Of a DNA stretch of 64,000 nucleotides, positions 1 through 9,765 are shown piece by piece. Every line of letters starts with the position of its first letter. Position 1 is the stretch's first letter. The stretch covers positions 124,001 through 188,000 of the forward strand of contig JAYKKR010000048.1 in NCBI GenBank assembly GCA_036971615.1. The letters run 5' to 3'. The translations under genes and the position numbers were made by a program. Origin of the DNA: Amyloporia xantha. Its lineage: Eukaryota; Basidiomycota; Agaricomycetes; Polyporales; Adustoporiaceae. Under the pieces are notes generated by a model, which worked only from the letters and a program-made list of their open reading frames with translations, did not search any database and was not told where the DNA came from.

Positions 1-605
1 CAGGCCGACGAGGTCAGTGAAATGTTCATTTCTGCCTGGCCATTTGTGACCGTGATCGCTATTCGTTAGGCCGACATGGGCATGACGTACGATGAGCTGT
101 CCGTCTTCGGACGGCTGCGGAAGGTCGAGAAATGCGGGCCATACAGCATGTTCACTAAGCTGGTCCACGAATGGGGATCGTCTTTGTCTCCTGTCCAGGT
201 CTGTTTACGATGTGATATTCTCTTTACTAGGCGGTTTCTTGACATCTTTTGACTTCCACCGAGCAGATCGCCGAGAAGGTCAAACATTTCTTCTTTGAGT
301 ACGCGAGGAACCGACACAAGATGACGACGCTGACGCCGTCGTACCATGCGGTGAGTTCACTGGATCTATGCGGAATGACCTACTGAAATTCGTTGCTCCA
401 GGAACAATACAGCCCTGATGATAACAGTATGTGATGACCATTACAGCTTATACGCATGCTGCTTACACTGGTCATTGCAGGATTCGACCTCCGTCCATTC
501 CTGTACCCGTCGCGCTTCCCGTGGCAGTTCAAGAAGATCGACGAAGTGGCTGCGGCGCTGCCGGACAGATCGAACAAGGATGCGCCGAAGACCGCGACGA
601 CGTGA
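1..605 (+). CDS. QNS1: Glutamine-dependent NAD+ synthetase, C-terminal part (cut by window edge)
   Basis: Catalyses the last step of NAD+ synthesis, amidating deamido-NAD with ammonia from glutamine, in the cytosol. Only the end of the synthetase domain is here. Five exons read in one frame: 1-12, 70-198, 267-350, 402-426 and 481-605, all with GT-AG introns. The peptide contains [45 protein letters not shown] and [15 protein letters not shown], the conserved tail of the eukaryotic enzyme, which binds ATP and substrate. The stop codon is at 603-605 after a short non-conserved tail. The glutaminase domain lies upstream of the window. The family assignment rests on these near-invariant blocks and is secure. 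Nothing suggests a defect. Confidence 0.95.
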
Positions 606-3222
606 TGGACAACAAATGGATGACGAGAATGGAGTAAATAGCGGTATAAGTGGTTATAACAATAGATAGAGCACGTGTATGCTACGGAGCAGTTGCAGTA
701 AGAGAGAGATGCCACAAGTAGAAGCGCATACATGAAACGCTAGTGGATTCATCGCTGATCATAATCCAGGCAATAGCTGGACTGTGCACTGCTCACTAAA
801 CTCACGTTCGAGGACGGGATAGCTGTGAGCGTTTCGCTCACTCATGTGGGATTATGTTCGGACAGGAGTGAGACCTGTCCGAGGGAAGATGACGATACAG
901 AAAGGGTGGGCGCATCGCAGGAACAAGGCTTCCATGCAACTCCGGCATCATAATTGTGGCATCTTTGCACTCTCCACTGTACACATACCTCGGAGTAATT
1001 CAGCCCGAAAGGCTTTCATGCCGGACTAGCACTGGGCTTGCAGGCCCCCTGGAGTAGTAGGCAAGGCAACGAGGCAACGAGCGGATAGCGACTCGTATGG
1101 GGGGGTCCAGAGTGTATAGCCCAGGTAGGGAGCAGTCGTATTACCCCTCTATTAAATTCAACGATCAGCGTTTTGCACATTCGCTCGGGGCGGGCCTCCC
1201 AGATTCCTTCGCGATGTCGTCTTTCGAGTTTCGACATATCGGAGTCCCCCGTTCCTTGAAAAGTTCAGTATCGATGTTCTCCAAAGTACTCTAAAAATGA
1301 ATAGGAGTATTAGCATAAATTTGGGTAATAAAAATACAAATGAACGTGCACCATGTCCTGCTCAAAGTGCAAGTATGTTGGGTTGCAGTCCTGGAGATTG
1401 GTATCGGGGAATATTTGTCTTTGTTGTCCAGAGGCTTTGACGCCCGATGTTACCATTCAGGGACCTCTCTGTAGCCGCCGGCAAATCTACGCTACGGTAC
1501 TCACATTATTACTCTTTCCGATAATCACCACAAATTCTCACATGTGTTTGTGATCTTGTCTCACTGGATTGAACATTGTTTCGTTGATAACTTGGCAGCT
1601 TCAGGCCAGAATTTGACTAGGAGTTGATAATCAAGCTCAAGTCTGGCGGACGGACTCCTACTGTGTCGGAGTAGGATTTCCTCTGAACAATGAAGTCGGC
1701 CGTCTGGGATCATCGAGCATATCATCTATTTGCTCTTCCGAGCTCTGGGGGAGTGCAGTTCCATAAGCCAAGATGGCCACTGGTAACGTAAGTAAAGAGC
1801 ACAGATTCCGAGAACTGCAGCACGCTGTGGCGTGCCCTCAAATAACCATACACAGCTAATCGGGGTACTTGATGACCAAGAAGACTGTGGCTCCGCTTCA
1901 AATGACTGGTGTTGGCTACAATAGTGAGCTTTGTACTTTGTCCAAAAGTATAGAACAATACAGTTGACGATACACTGTACGTGGCTCGGCCACAATCCCA
2001 CAGCCACTGGGGTATAAATACCTTGTAACCACCGAACCGCGAACCATGCCCACTTCCCCTCCTCAGAAGCATTTCATCGTGCCTCTTCACAGCCAGAAAT
2101 ATTATGCGTGCATTGCTGTTATCCACTCGCGCTCTCCTACACCATACAACTCCAACGGGCACATATTTCATCGTCGACACCTTCATGGGTAGTCACAGAG
2201 CATCTTGTGTCTTGAATACTCTCGTTAGGCCCAGCTAGTCGAGACGATCACAAAGATGCGTGTGGAGAAACCACAACACGAGGAGATTGAAGACGGCCGT
2301 CGACGTCTACAACGGGTGGCTGCTTTCGCCCGTACATTGTGCAGTGCGATGATCAGAGCCTGAGGTTCGAGGTGGTGAGTATGGCGCTTTTTCGCATCCC
2401 CATGCTAAGTTGTACTCACCATGCGAATTCTTTGATCCGGTAGTATCTCAACAAGCACGGGTAACCCTCACCACCAATGCAATGTATCGAAACACAAGCT
2501 CTACGAGATCCTATCTTGTTTTAAGGAGCACCCACTCCTGCGTCAGCTCTTCATGTCTATGTAGGACTGCTGCTACTGTGCGTTGCCATACTAACATCGT
2601 CATGACATTGTGCTGTGAGCTGACACTGATACTGCAGGCTGGTCACTACTAAGGCTACTAAGGCAGTTATGTCCACAAAAGGACTCTTTCATGGAGCCTT
2701 CCAGAAGTCCGAGCTGTAATACTTCAGCGCTCCGCTCCGCTGACGTGCCTCGCTCCAGAGAGTCCTCTGCCCGCAGTCATGTCAGCGGTGTTAAGATAGC
2801 ATGCAGGAACTTCGCTAGATGTTTGTGATCGAGGAAATTGTATCGCACAAGTGTCCTGTTGCAGCATTAGTGGCTAAGCCTACGCATTTGGTGTTCAGCG
2901 ACGGTTGTGAAGCGGAATCGTGTTTTTAAGCTTGATGGTGAGTCATAATATATTGGGCCGTATCGATCTTTTTTCGGTTATACCGTCAATGACAGCTGAC
3001 TCGCAGAGTAAAGCTTGTGAATTTAGTGGAGGTCATTTGCATCCTGACGGGTGATTGACGTCAGTCTGCGAGCATTGACGTGGACAGTTGAAGGGAAGAA
3101 TACTCAAGCAATATGCGGGCTCAGCTGTTTAGGTGGAAGAGAAAGCCAAGCCGAGGTAGTGCCATTCTGTGCCTTCGCTTACGTTCACGAAGACGATGCA
3201 TGAAATATTTCAAATGACCATA
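606..3222. other. Gene-poor interval; scattered coding-like fragments only
   Basis: I could build no gene here. A TATA-like ggtataaata near 2010 is followed by a pyrimidine-rich stretch and an ATG at about 2104 opening a short frame (starting MRALLLSTRALL). Further on, about 2445-2565 in one plus frame reads like protein (contains LYEILSCFKEHPLLRQ), but it does not join cleanly to its surroundings. These may be exons of a decayed gene or chance. The rest is AT-rich and closed in all frames. Confidence 0.4.
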
Positions 3223-3761
3223 CAGTAGACAATCTCATAATGCATAGGGTTCGTCCCCGGGTCGGCTTATGCATTATGAGATCTTATGCATGACCATATG
3301 GGTCACGTCTGGTGTCACGTTGTGTGATCAATGTGACCTCCAGCCAAAAATGTCACAGCCTGTCAGCCACTCATCTTTGTGCGCAATACGGTGAAGTGTC
3401 CGGTGCGATTTATAGGAATATGTAGCTAGTATGTGCGATATTCAATGAGAACATAAGAAAATTACTCTTTGAGACCCCAAGCAGACTCCAAACTTGTCTG
3501 TGTCTGAGACGTGAAGTCAAGCTTTGACATGGTAGGCTTGGCAAGTGTGTTGATGTCCGGGCAAAGGTATGCCTGAAGCTTCGGAACCGTCTAATGCTTC
3601 AAGTATGCTGATCAGAAGTGTTCACGCAATTTTTACGCGCGGGTGTCATTCACAAATGCATAAATTTCGATTCGAAACATGGTAAAACCACTCTATATAA
3701 TAATGCATAACCCCAATATGGCTATGCATTATGCATTATGAAATAGTATGCATAAATATCC

Positions 3762-3985
3762 GCGGACGACGCAGGCTCCTCTCCATCCGTCTCCGAGTGG
3801 TAGAGGAAACTCATCCGAATATCGTCGTTTCCTAAATATGTACTAGTTTCTCGAGATCTGTAATCCACGTGTCAAATCTCTCTCAAACCCCGCCAACTTT
3901 ATTTTCCTCTACCACTCTGCGACGGCTGGCACAAAACATTTGTAAACAATGCGTGCCACACCGTCGGAGGATGAAAGAAACCTCT
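3762..3985 (+). repeat. Inner inverted repeat, left arm (partner 4430-4650)
   Basis: This arm and the reverse complement of about 4430-4650 align over roughly 220 bp. Very similar blocks (gctcctctccatccgtctcc; ctctaccactctgcgacggc; acaaaacatttgtaaacaat) are separated by diverged spacers with small indels. The arms are clearly older than the outer ends' perfect match would suggest. They may be long subterminal repeats of the same element or a second element nested inside it. Confidence 0.75.
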
Positions 3986-4028
3986 CTCACACATCGATTA
4001 TGTAACAATGTTGTTCTGGCCGTTCGCG

Positions 4029-4394
4029 CTATCTACTTGTTCCTGGCATATATGAAGAGCATTGAAGTGCCATTCTTTGATTTCTGTTACTAATTCTTTG
4101 ATGTTGAGACTGGGACTTGCTCGCCATCTTGAAAATCCCGTCTTGAACATGGCGGCGAGATTCCGTGTGCTTAAGAAATGCAAAGAGAAGCTGTGTCGAA
4201 GACTCAAGCAAGTCCTTGACGAATGATAGATCCAACAATGTTGCATCTTGCGGTGATGTACTTAGTACATGAGCGACGCTCGCAATCTGGGCGTAGAGGC
4301 GAGCATTCTCTGACATTGTTGAATTCAAGGCTGCACATTTACAGTGGTACCTGTAACTATAGAGCGCACCACATATCCCAAAATGAGATTTCAA
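4029..4394 (-). CDS. Short ORF in the centre of the 1,500 bp element, unknown
   Basis: A 121-codon frame starts at 4394, mostly between the inner repeat arms. The middle reads like a helical segment (LLDLSFVKDLLESSTQLLFA), and the C-terminal third is polar and basic. I recognise no transposase signature (no DDE/DDD context, helix-turn-helix or zinc finger). It could be a captured fragment of a host gene, a remnant of an element-encoded protein, or a chance frame. Confidence 0.3.
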   Translation of the reverse strand: MKSHFGICGALYSYRYHCKCAALNSTMSENARLYAQIASVAHVLSTSPQDATLLDLSFVKDLLESSTQLLFAFLKHTESRRHVQDGIFKMASKSQSQHQRISNRNQRMALQCSSYMPGTSR

Positions 4395-4429
4395 AAACTA
4401 TTTCTCGTTAAGCTAGGGTTAGGTCAATA

Positions 4430-4650
4430 AAGTTTCAACGTTCTTTTTCACGCTCCGGCGCTGTGGCTGGCATTGTTTACAAATGTTTTGTGCCAGCCGT
4501 CGCAGAGTGGTAGAGGGAAATAAAGTTGGCTGAGTTTTGGCACATGGCTCTCGGACTAGACTATTTTAGGAAGGGACACTGAATATCGCTATTCGGATGA
4601 GTTTCCCCTACCACTCGGAGACGGATGGAGAGGAGCCTGCGGACGACGTT
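4430..4650 (-). repeat. Inner inverted repeat, right arm (partner 3762-3985)
   Basis: Reverse-complement partner of the left inner arm. Together they enclose about 445 bp of unrelated centre. The copies differ by substitutions and small length changes. Confidence 0.75.
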
Positions 4651-5213
4651 GGTCCCCGGCCCAGCTCATGCATTATGACATTTTATGCATCACGAGCTCA
4701 TGCATTATGAGATTGTCTACTGTAGCACCATATCTCTCATGTGGTCGACTCTGGGAAAAAGTGTGAACACACATATACGTAGATGGTCACCTAGAGACTG
4801 TTGGCAGCGCGCACCGTGTAGTGTGTGAGGATCGGCATGAGACATAATGCATACGAGGTTCTATGGACTGCAAGCGTACAGATACATTATCGCTAGGGAA
4901 AGGATAGACGGACGGAGAACCCTAACCACATGAAGGGAATGCCCGAGTCCACAATTAGGTCGCAGAGTCACCTAACTCGACGCCGCGACCACAGGTATAC
5001 GGTATACCAGTATCAACAATATAGAACATTTGTGAATTGTCAAGCCGAGATATCGATGGAGAACAAGAGATGACACCGGAGAAGAATGAGTACGTTATGG
5101 AGACGAAGGAGCCACGAGAACAGAACACAATATATAACTGCGAAGCGAGGATGCCGACAAGAGTAGCGAGAAAAGTAGGACAGAGTAAACGAGAGGCAGG
5201 GTAGATAGAGTGG

Positions 5214-8200
5214 TCATTCGCGAGCAACCCAGTCAGTACTTCGAGAGACCAGCTCGATGGAGTTGTCGATCGTCCAGAATAACCGCTCAATGGAGCTACG
5301 GCCACTCCAGCTTTTCTGGTCACGCAGGACCATTGCCTATGAGGAAGATATGTCAGTTCAGAAGACTGAAGCAAAATTTTATGGCACGTACTTGCTGAGC
5401 ACCGAAATTACGCTGGTCGTGCGCAAAGAAGTCTGGGTTTTCGTCGAGCGCCTCAGACAATACCTGCATATCCTGCAGGATCGCCTGTATGGCACGGACA
5501 GCCGAAAGCGTCAGGATCTCCTTTCGATTACGGGACGTAGCACCGTCACGATTTGGTGGCGGCAATGTCTGAGTAATATTTTGCAGGACGGTGTGCAAAA
5601 TACGACGCGTCTCACTGAGAAGTTTTTGAGCTTGTGAAAGATTCTTCCTTGACACTAGCACGAGTGCACGGGTGATCATGTCCGAAGCCAACAGCTCCAT
5701 TCTGCGGCGCACAATGACAGGGTCAGATCCAGTCGTCGCAGGTGTGCGTGGCCGGCTGCCACTGTTTGGAAGAAGGGTGACAGTGAGGAGCACTGGGTGT
5801 GCCAGACGGGAGACATGCTTCGCAGCTGCAGGGTCGAAGAACGAGCCATCCACCTCAAACACAGGCACTTCGTCAATCATGCGGTCCATCATACCGTCCG
5901 CGAGGTCTGGCAGGTCGGCGATGGACAACGCATCCAGGCCCATACGGCCCATGAATTGGTCCGTTGCGTTCAGCGGGCGCTGTGAGTGATTCGTGGCTTG
6001 CGGGACGACCGGCATCTGCGCGACGTCGCTGTTGTCCAGCTCAAGCTCGACGAGCATCTCCTTGCGTTCGCCATAGCGCAGTTCGCCGAGCTCCACGTCG
6101 ACATCGCGCCCATCCGAAGAAAGGATCGCCATAGGCCCGCCAGAAATCTTGCGAATGCGGAACCGTTGCCCGTCGACGATCTTCATGTGCAGTTTCATAT
6201 GCATAAGGCCGATGGACATCATTCCACCGATACAGCCTGCGAGGCAGTCCCGAAGGTCGTACCAGTCTTTGACGAATGTGTATGTACCACTCGTGTGATT
6301 CGACATCAGCCAGAGCGACGCAGGGTCGTGTGAGCGGCCGTAGCCAAAAGAGTGAATGGGAACATTTGCAGCCTCCGTGCGGGCGAGAACGAGGTCCATC
6401 TGGGCGCGTCGTGTTGTCTCAGCCGTGTCGCTAACCAGAATCATCCCAGTGACCGGATTACGGGACTTGCGCTGCAAGACGACATCCAGGCCTAGCGAAC
6501 AAGATTAGATTCCACGAAGATCCTATAATGTCTGACCAGACTTACCATGGTTGACCGCAGTAACTACATCCGTCTTCTCGTCTTGCGATCCCCTCACCAC
6601 AAATTCATCTTCAAACGGCGTGCCGTCCTCTCTTCTCCCGATCTCGTCGACGAACTTCCGCAGTCTCGACCTGCTCGGTGGCTTTCCAGGGCACAAGAAC
6701 GGCGTCTTCCGCACCTTACCACCGATCCCGACCTCGAACGTGACCAAACTCAGCCTGTCCTTCGGCCCAAGCGAGGAAATGATGAAGTCGAGCGATGCAC
6801 GGATCACGCGCACTTTCAGAGCGGCCGTGCTCGGCGTTGCGTTTGGCGACGGCACACTCAAGACGAGGATCAGGTCGAGCGGCGGGTGCGGGAGGGGCGC
6901 GAGCGAGTTGCTGGGCCCCGCGGACATATGCGGCGCGACCAGGGGCGTCGGCGAGCTATACCGGCTGAGCTCCTCGTCCTCTTCCAGCGTGCTCAGCTTG
7001 TGCTGCAGCGTCCGCGCATGTGGGTACCCATGCGGCTGCGGATACGACGACGGCGCGCAGGTAGACGAAGAGCCGTAGGACGTGTGCGAGGAAGCCGTTG
7101 AGCGCGCGGAGCCGTTCAGGAGGAGGCTGTCCGTCGTGCTCACCGTGGTCCCGGTGCTGCCGCTGAGCATGCGCATCGCCTTCTGGCTCCCGCCGAATTC
7201 CTCGTGCAGCATCCGCGCCGCCTTCGCGCTCCCGCCGAACTCCTCCAAGTCGGGGCCCGGGGCGTTCCCAGGCATCGAGCCGTGTGGGTCGCGCCCCTGC
7301 GCTGCAGCGGTTTGCTGCTGGTACACGGCGACGAGCGCCTGGATGTGTGCGCGCCACGTCTCGAGCGAGGAGCGGTCCTTGAAAATCAGGATGAACGAGT
7401 CGAGCCGCTCGTCCTCCATGTCAATCGTCAGGCTCAACTCGCCCGCAACGCTCGTATCCGTAACCTGCTTGATATGCCGGATGTATATGCGCCCTTTGAG
7501 CCTGAGCACGCCCTTCTGCGGCGCGCCAGGGCCCGCGCTGCCGATGTTCGCACCGTCAGCCAACGCAGACGCCGCGCCCGAGGCAGTGGAGAGCAGCCGA
7601 CCCAGCGTGCGGCGCTTCTCCTCGACGACGCAGATGATCGCCTCGCGGAAGAGGTACACGAAGAACTCGCGCACCATCGCGTCGCGCCGCACGGAGAGCA
7701 GGTCGTACATCTGCAGCGGGCCCAGCCCCGCGAGCGGGTGCCCCTTCCAGTCGATGATCCGCGTGCGCAGGTCCTCCGTGATCGCGCTGAATGGTGAATC
7801 GTCGCGCTCAGACGGTTGCATCTCCTCGTACGGCGGCGCGAGGTGGTGGTCCTGCGAGGATGCAGGGGACATGTGTTGGGATCGGGTCTGGGACTGCTGG
7901 TCGGCAGGGATGCTTTGGTGCTGGGACATGTTGTACTCTGGCATCGGGCTCGATCGCAGAGACTGATGGCCCGACTCGCCGGGGTACATCCCGCCCGCGC
8001 TCCTCGGCGAGAATGTCTCATGGCGCACAGGCATGACCGTCCCAGGGACGTGGGTGCTGAGCCTCTTCCCGGGCAGCTCGATCACGACGATGCATGTCAG
8101 CGGCTGGCTGGGCTCCGACGTCCGTGTGATGCTCGCGAACTCGGAGCGCACTTGGATCGACGGCGAGACGATGTATTGTGATTGGTCTTGTGCCTGTGGC

Positions 8201-9765
8201 TGAGCACTGCTGCTGCTCGCTTTAGCGTGGTGCTCGACAGGGTCGTCTGCGGTTGGGTCGTATTGTTGCGGTTGGGCATTGGATGAGCGCGGGTTGAACG
8301 AGCGCAGGGAGGAGGGGGTGTCGCGTCCTGGGAAGAGGGAGGGGCCGTTCGGGTCGCCCATACCCGTCAGCGCGGCGAGCTCTACAGTGAGAACACATCT
8401 TAGCTAAGAAAACGTAGAATAATAGGTACAACTGACTGTTTGATTTGCCACCATCCCCGTCACCAACTTTCATCGGTCGTCTGCAGACTCCACAGACGCC
8501 GAGATTAGATTTGCGGATAACATTGCCGGCTCGCGAGGGCCCTGGTGGAGGTCCGTACACAGCTGTGAAGCACGCCTGCATGAAGAATCAATATCGGGAC
8601 ACGACTGACAATGAGGACAAAGACATGGAGTAAAAAACAGAAAACTGATAGCATATATGCAGCTTGTCCAACATCTCAGTTGCCCGGAGTACAAGTAGTG
8701 AGGAGCGCCGGTATATTCGAGTGCTGTCCCCGGCGTGTTCCACCTTTAACTCGAAAAATAATGATGCGCGAGTTGAAAGAGTCAAAGATCGCAACGTGAT
8801 CGACACGGACATTAATGAATGGTCGCAAAGGTAGCCGATTAGACGAAATTCGCTCTTCTAAAATGACGTAAAAACGACGTGTCTCGACCCGTGGAAGTAG
8901 GTCGCGCTTCGTAGCGTAGCTCTGCGAAGCCATGCATTGGAGAGTCGACCGCACCGGGGAACCCACGTATGAAAAGCCTCTCTCACCAAGAACACCATCG
9001 GCGTTCGAGAACATGATGGCGAGCGGCCACCATGCCGACGACTTTGACCAACTTGTACAGGCTGCTGGTGAGGCAGTGCGGGCACACGAATCCCGTAGAT
9101 GCCTTCACCATCAACCATTCAATATGCCCCCACAGAATCCATCCTGATATCCATTTCGACATGTGCGGTCAACGCCCTCGGTAGATAATCCATCCGTTCT
9201 CATCTGAGCACAAAGTAGGACACAGTTGCCCCAACAAATCAAGTCGCGACGACAGCGATACGGCCTGGGAACAGATGGCAGGTACGCGACTCACCTCATG
9301 CAGGGCATGTCCGCACTCCGGTACTATGTGGGGTTTCTCGCCTGGGAGACGAAAGCTAAAGCTGAGCGGTTCGAGGCAGACGGGGCACTCGTCCTCGTTT
9401 TCTGGTGCGTCGTGGCTAGATACCACGGGGAGGGGTGCTGCGACCATGGCAGCGTAGGGGTGGAGATGACGGGGGTCGGAGCTTGCGTAGGAGGGGGGGT
9501 TGAGGGACGAGGTGTTAGAGTGGGCGGACCGGAGTGAGTTGGCGGAGGGTACGCGCGGGGGTGGACGGTGGAATACAGAGCGGAAGGAGGCAGAGAGCGT
9601 GGACGATTTGGGTAGGAGAGAGCGGGTGGTGGGGACGGGGGACGAGCCCTCTCGAAGATGATAGGTGGACGTCGACGTTTGATGGTGATGGCTCGGAGAG
9701 GGAGAGCCCTGGCTGGCACTGCTTTGACTCTTCGACGCCCAGCTGGAGGAGAAGTCGCCCTTCAT
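5214..9765 (-). CDS. RING-H2 / PH / VWA scaffold protein, Far1/Ste5-like
   Basis: Probable scaffold of the pheromone-response MAPK or polarity pathway, by its domain order. Exons (transcript order) are 9765-9295, 8575-8437, 8381-6546, 6491-5392 and 5336-5214, giving 1,222 residues in frame. A Ser/Pro-rich N-terminus leads to a RING-H2 finger with all eight ligands: C127, C130, C151, H153, H156, C159, C185 and C188. A PH-like domain (about 420-555) follows, then Ser/Gln-rich linkers and a VWA domain (about 715-930). The VWA start reads LILVLSVPSPN, so the metal-binding DxSxS is not intact. RING-H2 plus PH plus VWA is the architecture of the fungal Far1/Ste5 family; the pathway role is inferred. 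The ATG at 9765 is the first in the open frame, but an upstream exon is possible. One intron (8576-9294, 719 nt) splits the RING between H156 and C159. Confidence 0.8.
8576..9294 (-). other. Unusually long intron (719 nt) inside the RING-H2 exon pair
   Basis: Donor gtgagt directly follows CGHALHE and the acceptor precedes ACFTAV, so splicing restores the RING-H2 spacing exactly. The gene's other introns are 54-55 nt. I found no clear inverted repeat or target duplication in it, and its ORFs are not convincing. A short unrecognised exon is possible, but the RING does not need one. Confidence 0.6.

Larger units (their letters stand above)
3223..4722. mobile_element. 1,500 bp TA-flanked DNA-transposon-like element with perfect 23 bp terminal inverted repeats
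   Basis: The left end 3223-3245 begins CAGTAGACAATCTCAT and the right end 4700-4722 is its exact reverse complement over 23 bp. The element is bordered by TA on both sides (3221-3222 and 4723-4724), the target duplication typical of Tc1/mariner-type elements, many of which begin CAGT. The motif atgcattatg recurs just inside both ends and again near 3690-3750, as subterminal repeats do. No transposase is encoded, so the element would be non-autonomous. It contains a second, inner inverted repeat and a short ORF (separate entries). The superfamily is inferred from the ends alone. Confidence 0.75.

Noticed and set aside
6547..8181. Several long plus-strand ORFs opposite the RING/PH/VWA gene
   Set aside because: They are antisense shadows of a GC-rich coding exon. 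The minus-strand reading has recognisable domains and consistent splice sites, and the plus-strand readings are Arg-rich with no motifs.
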